From Trichuris trichiura (Eukaryota > Nematoda > Enoplea > Trichinellida > Trichuridae): a DNA stretch of 64,000 nt. The stretch covers positions 372,001 to 436,000 of the forward strand of contig JBAJFE010000001.1 of assembly GCA_037903355.1 (NCBI GenBank), in the 5' to 3' direction. The notes beneath the pieces are model-generated. The model was not told where the DNA came from and ran no database searches. It worked only from the letters and a program-made list of their open reading frames with translations. Made by a program: the position numbers and the translations under genes. Position 1 is the stretch's first letter. Each line of letters opens with the position of its first letter. This document shows, piece after piece, positions 11,382 through 24,224 of the stretch.

Positions 11382-12038
11382 GTGTGGACAGTAAAGGACA
11401 ACTGCGCCCTTTCTTCAACAACTCAGAAGCAGCTGCTGAGCCGGAAACTAAATTTCCTGTACTGTTTCAATCATGAAAATTCAGGGGTTCCAACAAACTC
11501 AGAGACCATCCGTTCTCAGAATTTTGAGACAATTCTGCAACCCAGTTGTCAAGAACATAACCGCGACTGCAGAGAACGAAATAACCTTTTTGTACTTCGA
11601 AGACGTAAAGGACAGGCGGTCGGCGCAAACTGACGGGAGCGATAGCGATAGAAGGCGAGAACAATGCCAGTGACTACTCAGAGCAAAAAAAGCAGAAGTG
11701 CTCTAGCAAGCTGGACAATCGTTATCTCGAACAAAGCAATGGTCCACGCTACTTATGCGCGCACACACACTATAGTGGCACCTACTGCTTGTCACCGAGG
11801 ACTAACAATGTGGGTTTGTCGACAGAGAGCTGTCAGGAACGCAGTCTTTCGAGCCAGCCTGACACTCCCTGCTTGTTACGCAATATTTATCTTCTTACTA
11901 AGATTCACGTACAGTTTGTTTATCGCATTATGAAAAATAACTTCCCACAATCACATTTCACTGAATCTCGCATCCATGTGCGGTTGCCCCAGTGAGTGGG
12001 CAGAAAATTGTTTCGCGGGGCGGACGTTCCCCACCCCT
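11382..12038 (+). other. Unassigned segment with the 11509-11612 duplicate and a hAT-like right end
   Basis: Holds the forward copy of the duplicated block seen inverted at 1-105, then about 115 codons open in frame 2 (from about 11627 to 11995), Ser/Asn-rich and without a known domain. It ends in a hAT-like terminus GTTCCCCACCCCTG (to 12039). This could be the interior of an unrecognised hAT element or a decayed host exon. Confidence 0.35.
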
Positions 12039-12066
12039 GTTCTAAAACTAAAGGATAAGGAAAAGG

Positions 12067-12215
12067 GCGATCTTCTTTTTCACGGGTTTGACCTGTTTCA
12101 TGTATCTGTAAGTAAACTTACTTTTACTTGCAGATACATCAAACAGGCCGAACCCGTGAACCAGAAGATCAACTATGAAGCAACCGAAGTCTGTTAAAAG
12201 ACACTCCGTTTTTCG
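12067..12215. mobile_element. PLE-derived hairpin element, 149 bp, 10-bp target duplication
   Basis: Inserted into copia RT/RNase H sequence, with AAGGAAAAGG on both sides (12057-12066 and 12216-12225). The arms TTCACGGGTTTGACCTGTTT... and ...AAACAGGCCGAACCCGTGAA fold back around a spacer of a few bases. The right tail (ends CTCCGTTTTTCG) matches, inverted, the left end of 51672-51985. Confidence 0.85.
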
Positions 12216-12225
12216 AAGGAAAAGG

Positions 12226-13080
12226 CTGAACGAAACGTTGAGCGCATGTTTCAAATGCAAGTTCGTGGGAAAAGTTTCCTACTTGGAGTCAAATTCAGGG
12301 AGCTTCACTTTGTCGCAGGAAGCTTATATTAAACGACTCCTCAAACGATTTCATATGGAAGGAGCTAAGCACGTAACGACTTCAATGGAAACAAGGCCGA
12401 ACTTACAAGGAAAAGAAATTGACGTGGAAAGTCTCGAAAACGTTCCCTTTCGAGAGCTCATTGGCGGACTGCTGTATCCAAGAGGACGAGGCCAGACATC
12501 GCGTTTTCAGTCAGAAAATTATCACAATACTGTTCGTCACGCGACGTCATTGAGAAGCAGCAAAAAGGATACTGAGATATCTGAAAGCCACAAAACAAGT
12601 CGGTATCACGTATAAAAGGGGAAATGAGCCCTTAAAAGCGTTCGCAGACGCTGACTGGGCTTAGTGTGTCGAAGACAGAAGCACCACTGACTATATCATT
12701 CTTCTTCATGGCGTACCCATTATTTGGCGCAGCAGGAAGCAAACTTCTATTGCTTTGAGTACAATGGAAGCTGAGTACATTGCACTAAGTGACTTGGATG
12801 AAGGAGCTCATTGAACAGTTGGGATTAAGCGAACTGTTATCTCTTCCGATACCAACAATGTGCGATAGTCAAGCGGCGATAGCGCATGGGAACAACTGGT
12901 TTGATAAAGCACGGACAAAGCACATCGCGATTAAGTATCACTTCATTCGGGACAATGTGATGGAATGGTCAGGTTGAACTAAGTTCCCAGCCGCGACAAT
13001 GTCGCTGATGTCCTTACGAAGTCCCTGAGTCGTTGTCAGCATCACATTCTTAATGAACTGATGGTCGGTAGTGCCGGAGT
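12226..13080 (+). pseudogene. copia RT tail and RNase H, broken
   Basis: Shows LSQEAYIKRLLKRFHM and METRPNLQGKEI (end of copia RT), FADADW (RNase H, first Asp), EAEYIALS, then MCDSQAAIAH and a C-terminal NVADVLTKSLSR-like stretch. A stop follows DADW (TAG where 54.9 kb has Ser/Ala codons), and frame changes near 12470 and 12790 break it. The homologous frame on the minus strand at 54518-55292 shares the same frameshift near PFRELIGGLLY, so that damage predates the split of the two copies or reflects a common source. Confidence 0.85.
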
Positions 13081-13119
13081 GACTATCTGAAGATAACATC
13101 ACTCCGTGCGGTGGCCGGG

Positions 13120-13258
13120 TGTGGAGCATTCTGACGACGCCTACTCACCCTTCTACATTATCAAACCTGCTGTTAGTTAGTCAGTTGTTGTACTGTACCT
13201 TTTAATTGCGTTGCCTGTTTATAAGTAAAGCTGTCCTACTCGCTCTGGAATTCCAACA
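13120..13258 (+). repeat. copia 3' LTR, 139 bp
   Basis: Starts TGTGGAGCATTCTGACGACG, includes ATAAGTAAAGCTGTCC (polyadenylation-like) and ends GGAATTCCAACA. About the same length and layout as the 140-bp LTR at 54358-54497. Confidence 0.8.
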
Positions 13259-13271
13259 GTAAAGGGTGAAT

Positions 13272-13972
13272 TTTTATAAATGTTTCTTGTAAAATTTTGC
13301 AACTTTTCAACTCGTTTTTAAAAATAACGTTTATTGCATAAACGTTAAGTGCGAAGCTTTCGGGTCACTCTAAAACCCGCCATCAACGCAGTGTGTTCCG
13401 CTCGTCGGGTCGGTCTTCACGGTTTGCAAGTCACTCCATCCGACCAACTTTGGCAGACACCTCAACTGTCAGCTCTATCTTGAGCCGTCGATCTTAAATC
13501 CCACCTCGTCAGTTAGACGGTGCAGCGAGCACCCAGCCAACCTTCCACGATGGCGCAACACTAACAAAAGAGCAACAACGAGCAAACAAACGAAATAAGC
13601 CCGCCTGCTTTAAACAAACCGGGTTTTTAAACTGTCGTCATCTTCCCTGTGACTCCGCTTTCTTTCTTCTGCGCCTTTAGGTAAGCTCTTTGTTTCTCGT
13701 GCCCGCATGCACTCTGATTTAGTTTTTTCTTTTTTCTCTCTTCGTAACGGGTAGGCTTTTATAAACGTTTCTTGTAAAATTTAGCGGTTTTTCAACCCGT
13801 TCTTAAAAATAACGTTTATTGCACAAACGTTAATTGCGAAGCTTTCGAGTTAAATCGAGTTAAAAAGGTTAAATTGCGCTGATGACGGGACTCGACTTGA
13901 CCCGAAAGCTTCGCACTTAACTTTTATGCAATAAACATTTTAAAAACGAGCTTAAAAACCGCAAAATTTCAG
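13272..13972. mobile_element. PLE pseudo-LTR cluster, two direct and one inverted copy
   Basis: A block (TTTTATAAATGTTTCTTGTAAAATTT ... AACGTTTATTGCA ... CGAAGCTTTCG; quoted in parts) occurs at 13272-13370 and 13757-13850 on one strand and inverted at 13865-13972. The last two form a head-to-head foldback. Hammerhead-like cores lie at 13356-13386 (minus, damaged) and 13879-13909 (plus). Between 13400 and 13740 no gene is seen. Confidence 0.65.
13879..13909 (+). ncRNA. Hammerhead-like motif
   Basis: CTGATGA followed by CGGG...CCCG and GAAAGC: the canonical CUGAUGA and GAAA boxes are both intact, with one unpaired C next to the stem. Confidence 0.55.
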
Positions 13973-14226
13973 AAGAATCGCTTTTAAAATAAGAATCAAG
14001 AGTAGACTTCCATCTCCCCCGTTTCGATTTCTTCCAGTGCATCCCAATTACCCATTCCAAGTTAAGGTTCTTTCGTAACTTAATGGGACAATAGTGAACA
14101 TGGCAATCACTAAGTTTACTGTGCAGCGTTAGCGCTTTCCTGCATCTATTTTTGGCGGCGCTTTTGGAAACTTTTACCTTTCGGTTGCTTTGGTATGTTT
14201 GGCAGGTAGCGCAGCAGTTTTTCAGA

Positions 14227-17200
14227 ATGGGTGAAAAATTTATTGCGAATATTGACATACCTGAAAATGATTCACTTATTTCGGCTGCCTGGTTTGGAGA
14301 TGGATGTTTAAGCGATGGATCAATTTTCGTCACCCCTAACCCGGTTGCCGTCTCGAGTGCAGTGAAAAAGTGGTAAGGACCCTTGCTATTTAGTTTCATT
14401 CTCATTTTCAATTTCCGTTTGATGCATCCTAGACTATGAATTGTCAGCATCGCTAATCCGTCTTGAACGCGGGACACTTTATTTCAGTAACCATGAAATT
14501 TTACTATTGCTTGAAATGACTATATTTCTGCTTATCAATGTGTCAATTGTTGCAAAATGCTTGCACAGAAAATGAGTTAACTTCGGATCAACTGAACCAA
14601 AACCATTAGAAGTTTAGTCATCGATTTTCGTAGCGCATGCACCATTTTATCCCCTTCGTCATGCCCCCAGGTCTGCGTAAGTGTTGCCTGACGTTAAGTC
14701 CACCAGCAGATAAGCAGACGAATTTGCAACAGCGACGCAAAGTGTTAATGGTGTGCAAGTTACCGGCGCTAACGCGCGAAACGAGCTTAGCTGATGGGCA
14801 TGGCTTGATTGATTATTTGGCACACTTGTAAATATTAACAGAATAATGCTAACGGATAAATTCATTTTCTGAGTGCTTTCTTTAATCACTCGCTGTAGTC
14901 TCACGGCGAAGCTACGCGTGCTCTATCTAATCGGTTTGAAACATTGTCCACTTTTTTGTAAAGCATATTTTTTGCCTAGTTCCCCAGCAAAACCAAAAAC
15001 TGGTCGAGAGGATTCCAGCTCATCTCTGGGGATTTTATCTCCAAACACATTCGCTGGTAAGCCAGAGTATTTTCGTTAGGCGCAGAGTATGCTTTGAACC
15101 ATTCCTTAGACAGTTTATGCAAGCAGCGAGCATCTAATTGGCATTTAATTCTAGGAACTTCTCGTCAACTCATACAAGACGATTTCTTGAATCTTGACTT
15201 AGCGCCAGAAGTTGATGTTGACCAAGGCGAATTGGACGAGCTTGTTGCAAGCTTTGAGTCCAATGCGTGTGCCAACGATGACTCACTGATGGGCAGTGAT
15301 GGGAAAGGTTTGCCCTTTTTTCTCTTATGACACAAGGGACATGTGGCGTAATTTAGATTACTAGTAAATCTAGAACTGCAACGATAAATGATTCGTCGCT
15401 GCTCCTTTTTATAGCCACGCATGTTGAACAGGACTTCTCTGATGCTGAAAGAACTTTAAAGGCAGCCCAGCAGTTTTGTACTCCAATTTCACATCTCCAA
15501 CCTCAGAGCTCAACTGGCAAAGATTCAGTTTTAAAAATTACCGACACGGTTTACAAGCGCAAGAAGCCAAAAGGAGTACAGTTAGCCGAAGTAAAGTCAA
15601 AGCCTCAGCTGCCATTTGGCTGCAGAAACACTCTATCCGAGCTACCCGTGGTTTCTGGTTAGGCTTATTGTGCCCTTTCATTTTCATGTACTCAATTTTT
15701 CCACAGGAACATCGGAACTGTCTCCTGAGCAAAATATTGCAGATTTCAACGAAGAATTTGTGTGCGGTAAAGTTTTAAACGTTAAGCTACTTTATCCTGA
15801 CGTGTTTGAGAAACCAACTCGTGTAAAGCATATGCAGGATGTGGTGCAGGAATTGAAGTTCGGTATAATACACTAGGAAGGAATGTTAGTTTTAACTGCA
15901 CGTTGTTCATGTAATCGGCGATTTAATACTTTTCAATTTATTTTGTTATAAGGTATGCAAAACGAAGCAATTTTTTGTTCAGCTTGATATTGTAGCTGTT
16001 ATTTGCTGTTCTATTATCGTATGATTCCAGGTTGCTGTTCTTATTTACAATGTGTTGATAAGTGGCTTTGGTACATTTTAACAAAGTTGTTTTTTTAACA
16101 GATAATTTTGGGAAGTTGGCACTGCTGAAGGAAGCAGAAGATTCTTTTCTCCCTGTAAGCATGGTAGCTTGCAACTCTTTAACTCTTCCATGTTGTTTTA
16201 GGGGGGGCCAAATTTCACTTTCGAAACTAACAGTGGCTTTGACTGTGGCTACCTTCAAGCGCATTCGGATTCTGTGCCTGCACCACGTTTCTTACGCTCT
16301 AAATTTGACTTTATGGATCATCTCAGTGAGGATGGCGAATCTCCCTGTGTAGGTAGAACTTTGTTCCTGATTTGCAGCGATAACGTTAAGTTTAGATGCG
16401 GCTCACGGTTAATGTTTTACCAGAGAATACGAAATCTTTGCCTGATGAAAATGCAGAGGATGGTCAAAAAAAATGTTGGAGCGGGTTTGGCTTTCTTGTT
16501 TTTCAGTTTCGTGTTTTTATGTTGCGTATGTTTAGAAATGTTTCTCGAGAAAACGAGGACGGTATTCCAGGTGACGATTCCGCCAGAAACTTTTAGGACA
16601 ATTTAATATTATTAATTCCTATTTCTGTTCTTGTTGTTTAAACCAGAGGTCGGGAGTATTCTTATTCACAACAATTTAGATTGTATGTCGTTAGCGGGAA
16701 CAAAAAAAGTGAGCGAATCACCACCAAACGCTATGCGTTTGGTAAAGTTTCAAGGAAGCCAGCAGCTGCAGCATAGTGAAATTCACGAAGAAAAAGATGC
16801 TCTAGCAATAAGTACATGGTTGTCAGGTGACGAACCTTCGAGCAAGTTGGAACTTAGTCCATGGGCTAGAAATTTGCTTGACTGTACTGGCCCTAATAAT
16901 GCTACCAGGTTAGCCGAATGGATTTTGAAGTCAAACGAGTCGTTGGCGGCTAGAATAAATCCATCTGGAAAGACTGCTTCAAAAAGTCCGTTTGAAAATA
17001 GAAATGATGGTCTTAAACAGAAAAGTATTAATGGTAAAACAAATTGTTTCTTCAATGGATACGTTTTTTAGAACCGCGTACTGCGAAAACAGCTGTTAGT
17101 AGTTCTGATAGTTTATTTAAAAGTCTACCAAGGCCTCCTATGCGGTCGAACATTGTGCAGCTCGAAGCAGGCAAACGTTGCTTGTCTTTTGGGTGCCTAA

Positions 17201-18612
17201 ATATAGGAGAAAGAGCTTATTGCTCAGTGCCACTGCGCTGTCGAGATGGGTATGGTTCAATCAGATGCAAAGTACAGTTACGTCGTGCAAGTGAAAGTTT
17301 CAAGGTATAGGCTGGTTATTTCACATGAGTGAATATCAATGCAGCAGATGTATTGCATTGTTGTTTATCCGAGGTAGATGGAAAGAAATGTTTGAAGCTG
17401 CTAAGTAGCGATGTTTATTACAACTTCACTATGAGTTGTTTTTACTAATAACAATTAGAAATTTCCCTTTTGTTGGATATCTAATGAATTCGCTAAATAA
17501 GGTGCAATCTTCTCTCCCATTTTTCGTTTAAATGTCTTTCAGATAGAAACCATGGAGTCTGGTTGCTTGTTGCTGTTCAACGCTGGTGAAATCCAACAGT
17601 TAACAGCATCCTTTTGTCCTCAGTCAGTTGGGTTTCACAGCGGAAAGATTGTTTTCGTGATTGAGCCTACGGCTGAGGAGTTCAAGGTTTGTTCTGTAGT
17701 GATTTCGCAAGTATCTTTGGAATATATCGTCATCTTAGATTTGCCTTAATGGATGGGGTGGTCGTGCTTATATAAGCGTGACCGATAATGGGGCAGGCTG
17801 TTTGCTTGGCAATAGTCGTGCCTGGACATTGAAATTGTTCCGCCTATCAGAAGGCAGATTCACAGGAACATTTTGTGTAAGAAATGGAGGTCAGCTACCG
17901 GCTTTTGTAAAAATAGTGCCCTTCCGAGGTAAGTAAAGATTTTCTTGTCACCATCTTGGTTTTAAAGTATGATTTACAAAGTTTAGTAAACATAATTTAC
18001 AAAGTTTTAAAGCATAATTTAAAGTGATGCATTACTGATAGCTTGATGGTTAAGATTCACAATTTCGGGAGCCTATAAACGATCAATCGATCTCCATTCA
18101 GCCTTCGAAATTTGTACTCTGTCCCGGAGAGCGGGAAGTACGTCTAGCTACTTAATGTCCAGGATTGTGGGCAATGTGCTTCTAGGAAGCGAAGGTCCTC
18201 CTGACGACTGCGAACAATCCAAATTCAGACCTAATTTTTTTGGGTATTTTCTGGGGAGAAGAAGTTCTTCGCCGCAACCTCAGAGCGTAATTTAGAATTC
18301 AGTTTTAATAGGTTATGACACAGGTCTTTTTAGAGCACAGACGCGTAAAGGAAAGATTTATCACGTTCATGGCATCAATTTTGGTGAACTTTTCGATGGA
18401 GAACTTCGTTGCCCGATAAGTAAAATATTCCTATCTTATAGATTTTCTTAGAACTCGTTTCTAGGTGCGGCCCATTTCACGCGTTGTGACGAAGGTGGAC
18501 TTTTCAACATGGGCTTGCAAATTAATACCATACGAGTTGTACCAGAAGTGTCAAAACTGGATAGCACTGACTCTTTTTCTGCAATGGATGTTAATGACAC
18601 TTGCTTACATTA
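14227..18612 (+). CDS. SPD-2/CEP192-like centrosomal scaffold protein
   Basis: Exons that keep frame: 14227-14372, 14980-15056, 15155-15307, 15415-15657, 15707-15862, 16102-16154, 16202-16348, 16396-16484, 16536-16570, 16647-17033, 17072-17304, 17543-17686, 17739-17928 (684 residues so far). 14227 is the first ATG in its frame. The N-terminus contains NPVAVSSAV, which resembles the conserved N-terminal PVAVS of CEP192. Exons 11-13 give beta-rich ASH (ASPM-SPD-2-Hydin) repeats: FGCLNIGERAYCSVPLRC, then IQQLTASFCPQSVGFHSGKI, then ICLNGWGGRAYISV. SPD-2/CEP192 recruits pericentriolar material and Plk kinases to centrioles. Beyond 17928 candidate exons (18102-18290, 18326-18420, 18465-18612) carry ASH-like words (PSKFVLCPGERE) but the frame does not join cleanly, so the 3' end is provisional. 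It could be another ASH-domain protein. Confidence 0.6.
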
Positions 18613-18613
18613 G

Positions 18614-19763
18614 TTAAACGTTTCAAGAAGACAATCAGGCAGATGATATGAAATAGCTTTAACTGACTTAACCGGCTTTGTGACAATGAATTCAACCTTT
18701 TTTCTTTTTTCTCTCCTTTTTTTATTTTGAGTAAATTCAACCGTAAAAAGGAATGTGGTGCACGTTCCTCGTTAAACGAAAAGTTGTTGGCAGGTTTGAA
18801 ATTAGATTGCACACATGTACCTATCAATGCATGGTTGCTTTGTGTAAATGTCCGTAAACACAAATTTTCTCGTTTCCTCACTTATGAGTTGGGCGTGCAG
18901 GCGTTATGTACTTATGATCAGTGTACCTGATTTATAGACATTTTCCAGGAAATTGTACTCATAAATTATCTCTATTAACAGGCTTTATTCGCAGAAAAGC
19001 TAAAAACTATTAATTAGTAGATTTAAGTCTTTTGTGATAGAAAGGATTGCAAGCAACATGTTCAGTAAGCAACCTACGGTTTTCATAGTTAACTTCAGTT
19101 ACGGAGTCTTTATTGTCTATTTTTGGTTTCTCAAGGTTAAAGCAAGAGCTTTGCCAGCAGATGTATGAGCACTAATAAGAGAGTATTTCACAAAAATGAC
19201 TATTTTTAATAACGATCTATGGTAAAATAATTGCATTGCTTAGGTGAATATCAGGTCTCTTGGACAGCGAAGGAAGGTCGACAGGTGTATGTCGAAAGCT
19301 TCAGAACCCTTTCATTATATTTTATCTCATTAAAACTGATAAATGCCGTCATAACCTCCACGAGAGCATACGTTTTCATTTTAAGAAACTCAGTGTTCTT
19401 TCATTTAGTTTAGTTCAGTTTACAAATTTTTAATTTCCGTGAAGAAGACACGTGGGCTTCAGAACTGTTGTACGAAATGAAAGAAGATATATTTTCCTCA
19501 TCTTATACTCTTTTCTGAGGTAAGTGTCTAGGTTGATTCGCGCTGTTAAAGCAATCCGTTACTCTTCAGAAGAGTAACCGCGTTTCGCTGACCATGAACC
19601 GTTTGCCTCTGTTGATATGTTGGTTGCGCCGGCATGAAAGAACATGCTTTTTACCCTGTTGCAGAAGTAATCTTTTATCATGAGGCCTATTCGGCGCTTT
19701 TCCTTATCAGATTGCCATACAAGATGTGCCTTTTATGGCTGCTAGCAAACCTGTCAGGAGTAA
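18614..19763. other. No gene seen
   Basis: Short open frames only (for example 19231-19413 and 19634-19825), without domain or splice support. Confidence 0.5.
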
Positions 19764-20119
19764 TGCAGCAGAACACTTGCGCCAAGAACGAATGTTTCGA
19801 TTCACTTAACTGTTTACTGATGTAATTGCGTGTACAATGAAGGAAAGAGTTCTACTTGGGAAAAACGATGCCTTCTTATATAAGGGGTGTTGTCTCCACC
19901 AGCGGGGACCTTGAGTTCACTTTGGCGTAACCTTGTAATCGGTTCGCATTTGAGGGATCACATGCCGTGGTCTGTCTTACTCTAGACGCTGATCATTGCA
20001 CTCACTATGGCGCGACCGCAATCGGGTCACACTCGTGTGACCATTCTGGGCAGTCTTCAGGCTGAGCATCCTCATCTTGTGCTTTGTGGGATCTTCGTCC
20101 TCCGTCTGGCACTGCCACA
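19764..20119 (-). repeat. Solo LTR of the Gypsy element at 36573-39475, 5-bp target duplication
   Basis: The minus strand reads TGTGGCAGTGCCAG ... GCAAGTGTTCTGCTGCA, collinear over about 355 bp with the 36573 and 39122 LTRs. Flanked by AGTAA on both sides (19759-19763, 20120-20124). No internal domain adjoins it, so it is a recombined remnant. Confidence 0.85.
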
Positions 20120-20124
20120 AGTAA

Positions 20125-21842
20125 GACGCAAATGGTGGTGACGGCATTCAGCAACACAAATTTAAACAGCTGGAGGTGTTGCCATTTTCCATAAATCGAA
20201 CATTTCCACTGGTGGTGCGCAGTCGATTTGTGCGTCCGAAGTGATTTTGTGAGTTCAGGCGTTATGGCAGCTCAGTTTTCATCCTGCTGTGTCTGCAGAT
20301 ATCCACTACCAGTTCCCTTAGAGCTTCCTGAAGTTCGTCATTGGCCTTTTTTGCGAAAAAGCTTGCGCCATTTTCAACACGTGACTGCTGGTGCCACTGC
20401 ACCCCCAGAAAGTTCTTTTAACTTTTGTAGCTGTCGTTCGCGAAAATTAATTTTGGTGAATGAATTACTAACTAAAAATAACAGATAAAGGAAAAGGCGC
20501 CAGGTCAACATTGACGAAGACAACGAAAAGGCGGTAATCCTTACGAAGTCATCATCCACGTCCATTTTGAAGTGATATCTTCTATTGGTAAGGTGAAGAT
20601 GTTAATCACAGCGTTGCCTATTGGAACTCAAAGACTAGGCTTAAAGTGTAAAGCGAAAAACTAGAAATTGCTTTGCCTTTTCTTTGCTCCTGCTCAGTCG
20701 CAGATTTCTCTCTGAAAACTTCTAAATTATATCTGGGACTATGAATAAGGACAAAGAATTGGTTTTGAATCGTTGAGTCAGACTTTATCTTTACAATTTC
20801 TTGTCAAGCATTTAATCCGAATAGAAGCATGAAACCAAAGATGATGGAATCACAAAATTAAAAAATTAAAGGGTAAAGAGAATAGAAATGTACAGGCGTA
20901 ACCTGTTGTGGAAAATTAATAAGATACTCAACGGGTTTATACGATTTTAGCTTTCGCAAACAGCTCTGACTTAAGTGCAGCCCACTTATCGATGCAGATG
21001 ACAGCAGTCTTAACTCTGCTCGTAATCATACAGGCGCCAACAGAGCTTTAAGGTAAAGCTCTTTTATAATCAAGAATAAATCAGAAGAGCTGTCTTGTCC
21101 AGTTTCAGGCCGCAGTGGGTGCACAGCGTCCAATCACTTCTAAAGCGAAACTTTAAAATAAATGAAAACTTAAAAGCACCAACTGATAACCGAGAGAAGA
21201 AAAGCAGCTCGATAAAGCAGTGGAATGCATTGACTTGCCCGCCTAACGCTTAAAGCATTAGCTTTATGCGAGGACGAGATTCTGATCGAGAATCGCTGCT
21301 CAAAAGTAAATTTTGACACTACTACAAATCAGAAAAAGTAAGTCATGATATCCACTGCAAATACCTCCATGTAAATCCAAATTAATCCTTAATCCTTTTC
21401 TCCTGCTTCACGTGTTAGATCAGTTCGCTAACGATCCCTTGAACAATTTTTCTGCGCTACTTTGTTGGACGGTCACTTTATTTGTCACTTATGAGCTATT
21501 GTTCAATTGTGACAACTTGGAAGCAATATTAACATTATAAGTTTATAACTTTTCACGTGAAGTCTTATAGAAAAACTTTCATGATATGTAACTTTGTTTG
21601 AAACTTCTCGGATAGAATTAATCAAGAAGAAAGCGTACGTCTTAGTGGAAACTATGAAAAGTGATCGAAATCATTTTCTCTTTCTCTCTCTGGCTTGTCA
21701 TGAAAACTATCGAGGTGACTTATTTTAAAACCTGTAGACATAGGAGTGCGTGTTCTGACGCAGCGGTTTCTACGAATTCATAATTTTATGGACTTATGAT
21801 GCAGTATGTTATTAGAGCTAATGCGCGAATGTCAATTTTTTT
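20125..21842. other. No gene seen
   Basis: The longest frame, 86 codons at 20228-20488, has an antisense rival and no recognisable domain. Confidence 0.45.
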
Positions 21843-24053
21843 GAGTCTTGTCTGGAATGTCCCCCCACGGAAGTGGAGGTGGCACCTTCAAAGGAGGCCA
21901 AGTGGGGATTAGCGGAGATTGTGCACAATGGCTTGCGTAATTGGATTACCGGTTTAGTGCTGAGGAATTTCTGGCGGCAATGTCAAAGCGAAGTAACAGT
22001 TACTAAGGGAACAATGAAAAATATGCCGCTGATATAGCTGTTTTTCACTATTTCACCCCGGCGTCATACTGTAAGTTTTCTGGCCATCCTGTCCTGCCCT
22101 AGCCTAAGCCTGAACATAGGGTGTATATCTCGGCTTAGATTTGGATAAGGGCAGAAAAGAGTGATCGTCATGCTGTCTAATGAAGACACAACAAATTACG
22201 GGCAGGCTTGCCAGAAAGGAACCTGCATTTCGCTGACGCTGGGCCGGCTGAGAGACAACGTCTGAGTAACGCGTAAAGTAGAACCTTTACGCGTTAAAAA
22301 GCGAATGTAATTTGTTAAAGCAAATGTAAAACAAGCGTACATGCCATTCACTGGGAAAAGGAGACTGCCACAAGCGGTGCGTTTACTCGGGGCGAGTTCA
22401 ACCCGATGAAAGTAACGCGAGTTCTAGTATGTTTAGCTCCCATCGGAAGTTGAAGCGGCAGTATCAAAGCATAATCCGCGACTCTACAGCGTAATGATCT
22501 GTAATTAGCGGCATAACGGGAGGCACCGTATCGTTGGGTTTAGTGAACACGTGTACAGTAGTTGGCGCGGCAGCACAATGGAGCATCAGTGGCACATGCA
22601 GTAGCTGCAGTTATTGACCCGCGGAATATTTGCCGAGGAATTCCGTTACTGACCCCTAAGAAAGTGTGAAAAACATTGAAGGTCAACTAACCGATCCCCG
22701 TCGCGTCTGGGTAAACGGTGCACAAATCATCCTGCGTTATGTCTGACGCCTTGACTTGGAATTTTGTTACTGACCCTTAGAAAAGAGTGAAGGCGAGAAA
22801 ATGAAACAGCTGAGCATGGATTCCTGGCACGGGGAGCACAATGGAGCAACAGTGGTGCATGCTGGCCTTCTGTTCGTGATTCGTAGCAAACGTCGAAGGT
22901 CAACGGACCGATCCGTGCCGCGTCTTGGTAAACGGCGTAAGCTCATTCTGCGTTATGCTTTGGCGAAAGACACCGTGAACTACCTGCATCGCTTACGCTG
23001 GTCTCCCTGTCCCGGTGAACGGTATGCACGTTTCTTTACTGCTACTTTGCCTATGCGTGTTACTGTCATCAGATTGACTACTTTCACGTACTTTCACTTT
23101 CGCGTACCTTCACTTTACGCGTTACTCAGGCGTTCTCTCAGCCGCTCAAGCATCAGAGAAATGCAGGTTCTTTTCTGGCAAGCGTGCCCGTAATTTGTCG
23201 TGTCTTCATTAGACAGCATGACGATCACTCTTTTTTGGCCCTTGTCCAAATCCATGGCCTAAACCAAGAAACACACCTCATGTTCAGGTTTAGGCCTAGG
23301 CTAGGGCAGAACAGCATGCCTGACAGACCTACAGTATGATGACGGCAGGAATGGTGGAACACATCGTCGCCGTCGGCAGTGTTCCATTCTTTTAGTAATA
23401 TGTGACCTGTGCGCATCAGTGCACCGATAATCAGATTAGACTAGCCATTGTTCCTCTGACGTCATAATCCCTGCTTGACCTTCTTTAAGGTTCCGCCTCA
23501 ACTTCCGATGGGAACCTAACATACCAGACCCGTAACGCGCATAGAGAAAATAACCGTAAAGAAACTGCATACCATTCACTGGGGCACGGAGACTGGTGCA
23601 GGCGGTGCATCGACGGTGTATTTCGCGTAGACATAACGCAGAATGAGCTTTACGCCGTCCACAAAGTCGCGACGCGGATCAGTCCGTTGACCTTCGATGT
23701 TTTGTACGAATCGCAAACTGAACCCCAGCATGCACCACTGCTGCTCCATTGTGCTTCCCGTGCCAGCAACCTATGCGCATCTGTTTCATTCCTTCACCTT
23801 CACGCTTTTGTAGGAGTCAGTCATGGAGTTCCTCGGCAGGTATTCCACGAGTCCCGAGTAACCGCAAGTCCTGCACGTGGCACTGATGTTCCATTGCTCT
23901 CCCTGTGCCAAATGCTCAGCATGTGTTCAGTGACCAGCAATAAGGCGTCCCTCCTGTCGTTCTGCTAATCACACTTCACTACGCAGTATCATCTCACATT
24001 ACCCTTTGATATTTCCGCCTCCACTTCTGGAGAGGCTATTCCAGACAAGATCC
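21843..24053. mobile_element. Non-autonomous Merlin-like element, 2.2 kb
   Basis: Ends are imperfect inverted repeats: left TCTTGTCTGGAATG...GGAAGTGGAGGTGG, right (reversed) TCTTGTCTGGAATA...AGAAGTGGAGGCGG. Flanks ATTTTTTT (21835-21842) and ATTTTTTC (24054-24061) give an 8-bp duplication with one change. The interior repeats, in both orientations, segments found at the 5' side of the Merlin transposase at 43.9-44.1 kb (ATGAAACAGCTG, GGAGCACAATGGAGCA). A 130-codon frame at 22801-23193 lies in it but has no recognised domain. Confidence 0.75.
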
Positions 24054-24224
24054 ATTTTTTCGTTATGTTACATGAGTATCGAATGTAGCTGCTTACACCA
24101 AACGGAAACTAAATGGCAGTTGAATCACTGACGAAAAAATACTGCTATTAGGTCGTTGCAATCAAAGTTCCAATTTTCCAATAACATGATTTTCGAATAT
24201 GGGGTGCTTCACAACGGTGTTGCA

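Larger units (their letters stand above)
12046..13258 (+). mobile_element. 3' part of a Ty1/copia retrotransposon
   Basis: Collinear with the minus-strand copia at 54358-55460: RT tail, RNase H and LTR. The 5' part is missing. A 149-bp PLE-derived hairpin interrupts it at 12067-12215. Confidence 0.85.

Noticed and set aside
20228..20488. 86-codon Cys-containing frame
   Set aside because: Cysteines have no recognisable spacing, and the stretch lies just beyond a solo LTR with an overlapping antisense frame.
22801..23193. 130-codon frame as a Merlin-element protein
   Set aside because: It lies in a rearranged non-autonomous element and does not resemble the IS1595-type transposase at 44 kb.
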